Positions 1-6,361 of a DNA stretch of 27,331 nt are shown here, one piece after another. Under the pieces are notes generated by a model, which was given only the letters and a program-made list of their open reading frames with translations, made no database searches and was not told the origin of the DNA. The stretch comes from a virus, in IMG/VR virus record IMGVR_UViG_3300045930_000172, positions 1 through 27,331 of that record; one strand, given 5' to 3'. Numbering within the stretch: the first letter of the stretch is position 1; each line of letters opens with the position of its first letter. The translations under genes were made by a program, and so were the position numbers.

Positions 1-983
1 CTGGCCGGATCGTTGACCAGGGCACGCTGAGCCTTTGCAGTGTAAGCCGCCGCCCACTCAAACGTAGGCGAGGGGCTGAACTGCTCCACTGCCATGATCG
101 ACTCGACGCCGCTGTTCTGACCAGCACCAAACGTGATCAGGGCGTTGTAGCCAGTGTCGCCACCGCTGCCGCGCTTGGCTGAGAACACATGGCCAAACAG
201 CTGGCGCTGCCAGCCCCAGCGGCCCTGGTCGGTAAAGCCAAATTCCTGATCCCAGTCGAACAGGGACTGCGGATCGGCATATGGCATCGCGACGAACTCG
301 AAAGGCTCCTCGCCCAGGTTGAGGATCGCGGCGTCGAAATCCGGCTGACCAGCTCCACCAGCCAGGAAGCCGCCGACCGGCAGCTGCAGGTCCAGGCCAG
401 TCGGTGTGCGCTGGCCACCACGCGCGCCGAAATAGTTGAGCGTAACGGCGATTTCATTCGCGTTGATGCTCTTGAAGCTGGACGTGAGGGTGACAGCCGT
501 TGCCGTGGCAGATGCTGTCACCGGCAAGGTGGCATCGTCGTTGATGGCAGCCGCGATTGCAGCTGCAGTGTTGGCCGAGGTGTCAGACGAGCCGACATTC
601 ACCGGCACATATGTTCCGGCAATGTAGAGGTGGATCGTGCCCGCCTCAGTGGCTGGCGTTGCCACAGTGATGGTGCCGGTCGAAGGGCTGCTACCAACTG
701 GCTCAGAAATCGGCAGGCCCCACACCTCGTTCGCAAAATTGTTTGCGAAGTAGGCACGGAACATGCGCGCCAGCTCACTGTCCATGCCGAAGGCTTCATC
801 GGCTTGGGTCTGGCTGCCAATCGGGATCGCGATGTCGGGAGTGGCAAGGCCATCACCAGTCATGACGCCGACCAGCAAGGCACGCAGGTTGATGCTCGGA
901 AGCCCCGCCATGCTCGGATCAACTTCGACCCAGTACAGTGGGACTTTGATATTCGCGGGAATGTTGGCGAAGGAAATGGGCAT
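1..983 (-). CDS. Phage tail sheath protein, Mu gpL-like (partial, cut by left edge)
   Basis: About 327 codons are visible, from an ATG at 983 preceded by AGGAGC at a normal distance; the C-terminus lies beyond base 1. The N-terminus reads MPISFANIPANIKVPLYWVE, which strongly resembles the start of Mu-type sheath proteins (tail sheath, subtilisin-like family). Further along are the 'IGSQTQADEAFG' and 'ELARMFRAYFANN' stretches expected in that family. Residues about 105-165 form a Ser/Thr/Ala-rich variable insertion. Sheath subunits stack around the tail tube and contract at infection, so a contractile (myovirus) tail is implied. The gene directly follows a DUF2635-like gene, the same order as Mu gp38-gpL. 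A terminator lies just upstream, so expression may need read-through or an unseen promoter. Confidence 0.88.
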   Translation of the reverse strand, partial: MPISFANIPANIKVPLYWVEVDPSMAGLPSINLRALLVGVMTGDGLATPDIAIPIGSQTQADEAFGMDSELARMFRAYFANNFANEVWGLPISEPVGSSPSTGTITVATPATEAGTIHLYIAGTYVPVNVGSSDTSANTAAAIAAAINDDATLPVTASATATAVTLTSSFKSINANEIAVTLNYFGARGGQRTPTGLDLQLPVGGFLAGGAGQPDFDAAILNLGEEPFEFVAMPYADPQSLFDWDQEFGFTDQGRWGWQRQLFGHVFSAKRGSGGDTGYNALITFGAGQNSGVESIMAVEQFSPSPTFEWAAAYTAKAQRALVNDPA

Positions 984-1009
984 GGTCGTTGCTCCTGGTG
1001 TTGATCAAG

Positions 1010-1037
1010 AAAAAAGGCGCTGCGGTTAGGCAGCGCC
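1010..1037 (-). terminator. Intrinsic terminator overlapping the end of the DUF2635-like gene
   Basis: On the minus strand GGCGCTGC (1037-1030) pairs perfectly with GCAGCGCC (1023-1016) across a six-base loop and is followed by six T (1015-1010). The TAA stop codon of the upstream gene falls in the loop. The tail sheath start codon is 27 bases downstream of the T run. This is a textbook rho-independent terminator by structure. Confidence 0.8.
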
Positions 1038-1349
1038 CTTGGGTTCGTCATCGCGAGGCCTACTGCCTCGCTTTTGTTTTGGTGGCCCGCCTTCCAGTGT
1101 CACCCCACCGTCAGCCAGGCGGCGCTTGGTGAAACGATCATTCGGCCATTCCGCACCGCCTTCGGCGAGGAAGGCCATGCCGTTGGGATGCTTCAGCACG
1201 CGCCGAAGGTCCTCATTGGCTGGCACCACACGCACTGAGCTGGGCGGCCGGTTGGCCTTGCGCCTGGCGATGCGTTCCAGCTGGTGCTTCTTGCGCTCCG
1301 ACAGCTGCCGATCTGCACGCTGTGGAGTGCGAATATTCACGTCAACCAT
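1026..1349 (-). CDS. DUF2635-like protein (Mu gp38-type, precedes tail sheath)
   Basis: 107 aa. The chosen ATG at 1349 overlaps the stop of the upstream gene by 8 bases and has AAAGGA before it; the frame stays open to 1499, but those codons lie inside the upstream gene. The N-terminal 35 residues are very basic (RKKHQLERIARRKANR). The middle (about residues 40-85) reads 'VRVVPANEDLRRVLKHPNG ... WPNDRFTKRRLADGGV', which fits the short DUF2635 pattern (V-x-P, G-x-x-L, then two Arg before a D-G turn). Mu-like phages carry DUF2635 just before the sheath gene, as here. Its role is not known; a tail assembly role is inferred from position. The basic N-terminal and C-terminal tails are extra relative to the usual short form. 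Confidence 0.6.
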   Translation of the reverse strand: MVDVNIRTPQRADRQLSERKKHQLERIARRKANRPPSSVRVVPANEDLRRVLKHPNGMAFLAEGGAEWPNDRFTKRRLADGGVTLEGGPPKQKRGSRPRDDEPKGAA

Positions 1350-2007
1350 GTTGCCGTTCCTTTCGTTTGCTTGCTGCCCCTTCCAGAACCAGGTCGAGGC
1401 CGACCTGCTTGCGCTGGGCCATCTCCTCCTCCGTCTCACCGATCTTGATGCCGGTGCGGACATTGATTTCGAGCAGGTCATCAGTGATGACAGGCTCAAA
1501 ATAGGTGCGCGTGTTGACCTGCATCTGGTACTGCAGCTCGACGGTCGGAGTTTCGTTGTTCAACCCGGTCACACCAAACACGGTTCGGCGCTGACCACGT
1601 TCGATGCTTTCGACCCTGGTGTTGCCAGGGTTCTGCATGCCGGTGTGCGGGTTGAAGGTGTCCAGCATGTTCATGACGTACTGATCGCAAAACAGGCGAT
1701 CCATGATGTGCCAGAACACCCGGTCGACGACGCGCTCGCCTTCTGCATCATCATTGCGCGAAATCATCACCGAGAAGCTGATGCGCGCCGAATGCATGAA
1801 GCCAATCATGCCGTGGTTGCCCTGGCCATCCGGCACCATGGTTTCGTCACCCAGGTAGATGCCGAGGTACGGCAGATGCTCAGGCTGTATCTGCAGCATC
1901 GGTGTCTTGCGCTTGGTCCATTTCTCGAAGAACGGATCAGCCTTCAGCGTGTCGAAAAACACGTCGCGGATGATCAGCGAATAGCTCTGCTCGGTGTCAG
2001 TTGCCAT
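1342..2007 (-). CDS. Putative tail terminator / tail completion protein
   Basis: 221 aa, start ATG at 2007, overlapping the end of the preceding gene by 11 bases. I do not recognise a named family. The sequence is a soluble alpha/beta protein ('SYSLIIRDVFFDTLKADPFF', 'HSARISFSVMISRNDDAEGE', 'VELQYQMQVNTRTYFEP') with no membrane segment and a charged C-terminal tail. It lies between the head-tail joining genes and the DUF2635-sheath pair. In contractile-tail phages that slot usually holds the tail terminator, which caps the tube and sheath. The assignment rests on position and general character, not on a motif. The 8-base overlap with the DUF2635-like gene indicates coupled translation. Confidence 0.5.
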   Translation of the reverse strand: MATDTEQSYSLIIRDVFFDTLKADPFFEKWTKRKTPMLQIQPEHLPYLGIYLGDETMVPDGQGNHGMIGFMHSARISFSVMISRNDDAEGERVVDRVFWHIMDRLFCDQYVMNMLDTFNPHTGMQNPGNTRVESIERGQRRTVFGVTGLNNETPTVELQYQMQVNTRTYFEPVITDDLLEINVRTGIKIGETEEEMAQRKQVGLDLVLEGAASKRKERQHG

Positions 2008-2359
2008 CCTTGGTTTCCACCTTGCGAATGGTCAGCATCATCTGGCCGCCGCCATCGTCAGAGCTGTCGATGATCTGGTAAGTGCCCTTCGGCGTTTCGT
2101 TGCAATCCATTGGAATGATCACCTGGTCATTCTGCAGCGGCAGCACAGCGAACTCGTTGATGCGAATGTCGAGGATGGTGCGCTGGTCCGAATAGATCGA
2201 ACCGTCTTCGGCTGGCACGTCCAGCGAATAGGTGTTGAGGATGCCGCGCCCTGCGTACTCAGGCATGCCTGGCTGTGATGCCAGCGGCACGAACGTGCAC
2301 GGCACGGCGTAGAAATCGAACACTGGTGATTGCAGCAGCACGCTCAGGTTCACTGGCAT
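1997..2359 (-). CDS. Putative head-tail stopper / joining protein
   Basis: 120 aa, ATG at 2359. It is predicted mostly beta, with many short hydrophobic strands ('VLLQSPVFDFYAVPCTFVPL', 'TILDIRINEFAVLPLQNDQV', 'YQIIDSSDDGGGQMMLTIRK'). The phrase 'I-P-M-D-C-N-E-T-P-K-G-T-Y-Q-I' followed by a C-terminal strand resembles the barrel of phage head-tail stopper proteins, which seal the portal after DNA packaging. Position supports this: connector, neck protein, this gene, then the tail terminator candidate. No catalytic residues are seen. A small tail completion protein of another fold is possible. Confidence 0.5.
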   Translation of the reverse strand: MPVNLSVLLQSPVFDFYAVPCTFVPLASQPGMPEYAGRGILNTYSLDVPAEDGSIYSDQRTILDIRINEFAVLPLQNDQVIIPMDCNETPKGTYQIIDSSDDGGGQMMLTIRKVETKDGN

Positions 2360-2369
2360 GGTGTGCAGC

Positions 2370-2843
2370 TCACTTCGGCCATTTCAAAACCTCCTGAGCG
2401 AAGCTGGTCATTCGCTCGTACAGCTTGTCCTGCAGGACCTTGCGCAGGATCGGCTTGCGAGTGCCGACCACGCGCGGCGCGCGGGCATGCTTTGGACTGG
2501 CAGAAAACTTTTTCGGCTGGTGCTCCTTCGGCGCGATGATGCGCGGAATTGGAACGATGCCCTTTAGCTTCATTTCACGGATGCGAGCGCGGCGAGCTCT
2601 GGCACGCCACTGGGCCTCACTGCGCTTCCTGCCGCGCGGCTGCAGCAGCGTGAACACGCGCTGCTCCTTGGCACCACCGTAGCGGCTGGTGCGTGACCAT
2701 GGCTTGCGGCGGTTCAGGTCCTCGCCCTGCCAGGCCATGAACTCGTCCTGCCAGTCCTGCTCTCGAAACACCGAATAGCGGCGTTCCAGCAGGTCGAATT
2801 TCTTGAGCAGCGGGTCGAGGCCGTCCAGATGAAAGCTAAACAT
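2370..2843 (-). CDS. Neck / tail-completion protein, basic, family not identified
   Basis: 157 aa from the ATG at 2843, whose first 8 bases overlap the stop of the connector gene. The frame is open to 2936, but the extra 31 residues lie inside the connector gene, so the shorter form is preferred. The N-terminus 'MFSFHLDGLDPLLKKFDLLERR' is an amphipathic helix like that at the start of HK97 gp10-like and virion-morphogenesis proteins. The middle is strongly basic ('PRGRKRSEAQWRARARRARI'), and the protein ends in a helix ('LYERMTSFAQEVLKWPK'). Position between connector and stopper suggests a role in neck assembly. Function is inferred from context only. Confidence 0.5.
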   Translation of the reverse strand: MFSFHLDGLDPLLKKFDLLERRYSVFREQDWQDEFMAWQGEDLNRRKPWSRTSRYGGAKEQRVFTLLQPRGRKRSEAQWRARARRARIREMKLKGIVPIPRIIAPKEHQPKKFSASPKHARAPRVVGTRKPILRKVLQDKLYERMTSFAQEVLKWPK

Positions 2844-3471
2844 AGAGGCGCGTGTATTTGTAAAGCAGCGCGTTGACTGTCTCACCCATGGCCTTGATCG
2901 GTGAGCCACCGGAGTCACTGCTGCCTGAAGGAGCATCGAAAAACTGCACGCGGGTTTCGCGATGCGCGATTGATTTGATGCCGCTCACAGCTTCACGCGC
3001 CCCCTGGACGCGGGCGCTCTGAATCATCAGCAGTGCTGCCTGCTTGAGTGCAGGAGGTGCTTCGGCTGGCAGATTGTAGCCGCCCGTGTAGATCACCTGC
3101 ACCGGCTCAGCATAGCTGCCGAACAGCAGCAGCTTGCCTTCCGCATTGTCCAGTTCCCAGCTGCCGGTTTCGGCCAGCCCTGGAGCCAGGATCGTTTCGA
3201 TGTCCTCGTCCTTGGCGACTGGGTAGCGCGTCAAGTAGATGCGATTGCAGTCCAACACTGGCGTGTTGCCGCGCCAGATTTCGCGCACCTTCTCCTTGCC
3301 GAACACGCGATTGCACATGGTGGCAATCGTGTCGCTGTACTGGTCGATCAAAGCCTGCAGCTGCACGTCCTGTGAGGTGTCGGTGATTCCGAAATAGCCC
3401 TTCACCTCAGCCAGTGTCAGCAGCGCGTAGCTGCTGGCAGGCGTCAGGATTTTCACCGTTATGTCGGCCAT
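2836..3471 (-). CDS. Head-tail connector protein, HK97 gp6-like
   Basis: 211 aa; its ATG at 3471 shares one base with the TGA of the collagen-like gene (TGATG). The opening 'LLTLAEVKGYFGITDTSQDVQLQALIDQYSDTIATMCNRV' is the signature of the gp6/gp15-type connector: an LTLAEVK-like motif, then a D-x-x-L-x-x-L-I helix and a second long helix. These proteins form the ring below the portal. The middle holds beta strands ('VQVIYTGGYNLPAEAPPALKQAALLMIQ'), where the 'Y-x-G-G-Y-x-L-P' element followed by a helix is also typical. The C-terminal 45 residues are Gly/Ser-rich, then helical. Family assignment is fairly firm. Confidence 0.75.
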   Translation of the reverse strand: MADITVKILTPASSYALLTLAEVKGYFGITDTSQDVQLQALIDQYSDTIATMCNRVFGKEKVREIWRGNTPVLDCNRIYLTRYPVAKDEDIETILAPGLAETGSWELDNAEGKLLLFGSYAEPVQVIYTGGYNLPAEAPPALKQAALLMIQSARVQGAREAVSGIKSIAHRETRVQFFDAPSGSSDSGGSPIKAMGETVNALLYKYTRLYV

Positions 3472-4592
3472 CAGCGAGTCTCGATCTGGTACTGCTCGAA
3501 CAGCTCACGCAGCTCCATGGCAGGTGCTTCACTGCCATCTGTCATCACTGCGAAAACCTGGAATTCGTCACGATCAACGCGCCAGCTTGCAATGGCAGGA
3601 GCTGCTGGACCTGGTTGGCCGCGTGCACCTGGTGCTCCAGGATCACCCTTCGGCCCTTGCCCCCCTCGGCGGCCTTGGCGCGCAATCATCTGCCAGCCAT
3701 CACCTGGGCACGGACCTGGCTTGTCACGCACTGCGATGAAGCTGCCACCGTCACTGGCCACGATGTCCAGGCAGCGATACTCAGCCGCCTCGGCATAGAG
3801 GCCCTTCACCTCTGGCCACTTGGCATCACGCCCATTGCGACCGGCTGCAGCCAGCAAGGTCCAGCTGTCAGATGGCGGTTGCGTTGCGGTGTCGCGCTTG
3901 GCCTGGAAGGTGCAGCCATCCCAGGTGACCACGTCACCACGATAGTGCACCTCACCAGGTGCGAAGGCCTTGGCCTGTGGCAGCACACCAGGTGTGCCGT
4001 CCTTGCCAGGCTCACCGTTCTGCCCTGGTGCTCCAGGCTCACCTTGCGGACCTGGTGGCCCTTGCTCCCCAGCATGGCCTGGTGGTCCAGGCTCACCAGG
4101 TGGCCCTTGCGGTCCAGGCTCACCTGGCTGAGCTGGTGGCCCAGGAGGCCCTGCAGGACCAGGCGGGCCTTGCTCACCAGGTGGCCCTTGCTCACCTGGC
4201 TGAGCCGGTTCGGCAGGCTGGCCAGGCTCCCCGGCAGGACCTGGAGGCCCAGGTTCGCCCTGCGGCCCCTGCTCCCCTGGCTTGCCTGGCTCGCCCTGCG
4301 ATCCTGCTGGCCCTGCAGGACCTGGTGCCCCTGGTTCGCCGTTCTGCACAGCGGCCATGCGCACCTGGACAGTCTCAAGCATGGTGCCTCTGAACTGCAG
4401 CACCTCGGCCTTCAGCTCCGCGATCACCTGAGCTGCTTGTGCCTGGATCAGTTCACGCTCGCGCTGCCACTGCGCGCGCTCAGTTGCCAGCACCTCAGCC
4501 AGGGCTTCGCGCCAGGCTTCAAGCAGACAATCGGCGGCGGCCGATGCGGGCAGCGGAGGCAAGGAGGTTTCGTGCTTCCCGTTGGATGTCAT
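3471..4592 (-). CDS. Collagen-like virion protein with beta-rich modules
   Basis: 373 aa from ATG 4592, with AAGGA nine bases upstream. The frame is open to 4949, but the extension lies inside the portal gene. Residues about 20-75 form a helix rich in Ala, Glu and Gln, probably a trimerising coiled coil. Residues about 82-205 are Gly-X-Y repeats with GPAG, GEPG and GPPG units, as in bacterial and phage collagen-like fibres. Two related modules follow: '[14 protein letters not shown] ... [13 protein letters not shown]' and '[18 protein letters not shown] ... W-Q-M-I-A-R-Q-G'. These resemble small carbohydrate-binding-type modules that often flank phage collagen repeats. A second short collagen block and a 45-residue beta-rich end follow. 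It overlaps the portal gene by 74 bases. A capsid or neck fibre is inferred; no enzyme motif is seen. Confidence 0.75.
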   Translation of the reverse strand: MTSNGKHETSLPPLPASAAADCLLEAWREALAEVLATERAQWQRERELIQAQAAQVIAELKAEVLQFRGTMLETVQVRMAAVQNGEPGAPGPAGPAGSQGEPGKPGEQGPQGEPGPPGPAGEPGQPAEPAQPGEQGPPGEQGPPGPAGPPGPPAQPGEPGPQGPPGEPGPPGHAGEQGPPGPQGEPGAPGQNGEPGKDGTPGVLPQAKAFAPGEVHYRGDVVTWDGCTFQAKRDTATQPPSDSWTLLAAAGRNGRDAKWPEVKGLYAEAAEYRCLDIVASDGGSFIAVRDKPGPCPGDGWQMIARQGRRGGQGPKGDPGAPGARGQPGPAAPAIASWRVDRDEFQVFAVMTDGSEAPAMELRELFEQYQIETR

Positions 4593-5949
4593 CGCGGCGT
4601 TCCTTCTCAGGAGGAGGAGCTGCATCGCCAGATGCTTCAGCTGGAGGAGCTGCAGGCGGTGCACCAGGTCCAGGAGCTGACGGAATGCCTGCAGCTGCGG
4701 AGAGCGGCACCACCTGCTGCTGCACGCGCGGCTCGTCGCCAAATTCCACGCTGTCAAAGCCTTCGGCGTTGCGTGCTTCGTTGGGGGCGAAGATCCCGCC
4801 CTGCACGCCACGCGCCAGGGCCTCGATGCGATCCCGCATGGCACTGCGCAGCAGAGCTGCAGTGTCAAACTCCAGGTATTCGTCAGGCTGGCCGTATAAC
4901 TGAAACAGCAGGCCGAAAGCCTCCTCGATGTGATTGAGCGCGAAGCCAAGGCCGGTCGAAATCCAGGCCTGCATCAAGGCCTCGGTGGTGTTGAAGCCAG
5001 AGCTGCCCAGGCCCAGCACCTGCAGCGGAATGCGATACGCCAGCGCGATATTGTCATTCGACAGCTTGAGCATTTCGGCTGTCGCTGCATCCTTGCCGCC
5101 ATAGGACCAGGGCTGCACCTTCAGGCCTGCAGTGAGGATCGGCGTGCCGCCCTGGTGCAGGCCTGCAGCCTGCTCATTCCAACGATCACGCAGGTGCTGC
5201 ACGTCATCCTTGTCCAGCACTAGGTCGGTCGATAGCACTGCCGAAGGCCTGGCCTGGTTGGCATAGAACTGCATCTGCTGCTTGGCGATGGCGCTGGTCA
5301 CGGCCATGTCGTCATAGGCAGCGACGACAGGCGACTCTCCCACCAGCGGCTGCGGGTAGCGGTGGCGCGTGGTGTGCAGTCTGATGTGCAGCACATCACG
5401 TTGCGGCACGATGAGCTGGTAGCCGTTGAGGCGCTTGTCGATCACGTCATTGCCGCCGAGCTGGTAGAACACGTCACCTGTCTCGGCCACCAGTGGCGCG
5501 CACTGGTCCGAGTTCATCAGGTGCAGCTCATCAATCTCGAAACGGGAATTGCGGAGTGCGAGAGCGTATGCGTTGCCTTCGCTGTACAGCCAGCGCGTAG
5601 CGTTGAGCATGAAATCCGAAATGCTCTGATACAAATTCGGCTTGCGCAGAATGCGCGACAGTGCCGAGGTGGCCACGCGATCTCGGCCGCCCTTCTCGTT
5701 GGCGCGCCAGTGATCGCCTGGGCACATCGCCACGGTCTGGCTGTAGGCCGACACGCAGGCCTCCACCATGGCCGAGCGCGGCCCGTAGGTGGGGCTGATG
5801 CCGAGCTGCCACCAATTCCAGGGCGAACCAGCGGGCAGCACGCCACCTGTCACCGGCAAGAAATACGGCCCAGGGTGCGGGACACCCTCGGCTGCCTTGC
5901 CGATCAGCAGGCGTGCTGCCGCCCTGGTCAACCAGTTCAGCGGACTCAT
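4519..5949 (-). CDS. Portal protein, HK97 family
   Basis: 476 aa, about the usual length for HK97-type portals. The start ATG at 5949 overlaps the preceding stop (ATGA), so translation is probably coupled; no strong ribosome binding site is seen. Typical landmarks include '[17 protein letters not shown]' (about 65-80), '[11 protein letters not shown]', '[24 protein letters not shown]', '[15 protein letters not shown]', the '[12 protein letters not shown]' helix and '[14 protein letters not shown]' with '[26 protein letters not shown]'. The protein forms the dodecameric vertex through which terminase pumps DNA. The last 60 residues are Ala/Pro-rich and charged, probably disordered. The gene lies downstream of the capsid gene, whereas HK97-type phages usually place portal between terminase and protease. 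Confidence 0.9.
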   Translation of the reverse strand: MSPLNWLTRAAARLLIGKAAEGVPHPGPYFLPVTGGVLPAGSPWNWWQLGISPTYGPRSAMVEACVSAYSQTVAMCPGDHWRANEKGGRDRVATSALSRILRKPNLYQSISDFMLNATRWLYSEGNAYALALRNSRFEIDELHLMNSDQCAPLVAETGDVFYQLGGNDVIDKRLNGYQLIVPQRDVLHIRLHTTRHRYPQPLVGESPVVAAYDDMAVTSAIAKQQMQFYANQARPSAVLSTDLVLDKDDVQHLRDRWNEQAAGLHQGGTPILTAGLKVQPWSYGGKDAATAEMLKLSNDNIALAYRIPLQVLGLGSSGFNTTEALMQAWISTGLGFALNHIEEAFGLLFQLYGQPDEYLEFDTAALLRSAMRDRIEALARGVQGGIFAPNEARNAEGFDSVEFGDEPRVQQQVVPLSAAAGIPSAPGPGAPPAAPPAEASGDAAPPPEKERRDDIQREARNLLASAARIGRRRLSA

Positions 5950-6224
5950 GCTGCTGGAGTGGCTGCCCTGGTTTGATAGTTGCCGCGACCGCGCTTGTCA
6001 GCTTCGCTCTGCTTGGTCTGCGGCCCGTTTCCAGGCGGTGAACCATCTGGCTCGTGCTCCATGATGTGTTCACCACAAGCAGCGCGGTCGTTCTCCTCCT
6101 GCGTCGGCGTCGGCTTGGCAGCAGCAACAGCTTCACGCTGCTCTGCCGTCGCCTTGGCGTGCTCCTCGCGGCGCTTCTTTTCGTCCTCGTACAGCTTCTT
6201 CGCAGCTTCGTTCTGGTCGGCCAT
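5946..6224 (-). CDS. Small charged protein between capsid and portal genes, unknown
   Basis: 92 aa, ATG at 6224 preceded by AAGGAG at good spacing. Residues about 5-50 are a highly charged helix ('KKLYEDEKKRREEHAKATAEQREAVAAAK'). The rest is Gly, Pro, Gln and Lys rich and probably disordered. I do not recognise the family. It is the first gene after the hairpin that follows the capsid gene, and it ends overlapping the portal start. A minor head protein or assembly aid is possible but unproven. Confidence 0.6.
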   Translation of the reverse strand: MADQNEAAKKLYEDEKKRREEHAKATAEQREAVAAAKPTPTQEENDRAACGEHIMEHEPDGSPPGNGPQTKQSEADKRGRGNYQTRAATPAA

Positions 6225-6276
6225 TGGAGTCTCCTTGGTTGAAGGTCAAAAGGTGGTGACGTTTTTTCTGATTTGG

Positions 6277-6315
6277 AAAAGGAAGGCGACCAGGGTTTGT
6301 GTTGGGTCGCCTTCC
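6277..6315 (-). terminator. Hairpin after the capsid gene (probable partial terminator)
   Basis: On the minus strand GGAAGGCGACC (6315-6305) pairs perfectly with GGTCGCCTTCC (6291-6281) across a 13-base loop, followed by TTTTCC. The 11-bp stem starts 47 bases after the capsid stop codon, in the 137-base gap 6225-6361 that otherwise holds no gene. The T run is short, so it may let part of the transcripts through, setting capsid levels above those of portal. It could also be an mRNA-stabilising hairpin. Confidence 0.6.
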
Positions 6316-6361
6316 CCAGGTGCCTGGCAGCTGCCCGGACCCGAACCAGCTGCCGTGGCCC

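Noticed and set aside
1039-2073. Plus-strand open frame of 344 codons
   Set aside because: It lies opposite three minus-strand genes with good starts, ribosome binding sites and sensible proteins; no ribosome binding site or domain is seen.
4041-4330. Possible tandem repeat array or CRISPR-like pattern
   Set aside because: The GGTCCAGGCTCACC-type words come from Gly-Pro-rich collagen codons; there are no unique spacers of constant length.
3414-4937. Long plus-strand open frame of about 500 codons opposite the collagen-like and portal genes
   Set aside because: It is the complement of Gly-X-Y coding DNA; its product is rich in Trp, Leu and Arg with no domain, and the minus-strand proteins are clear.
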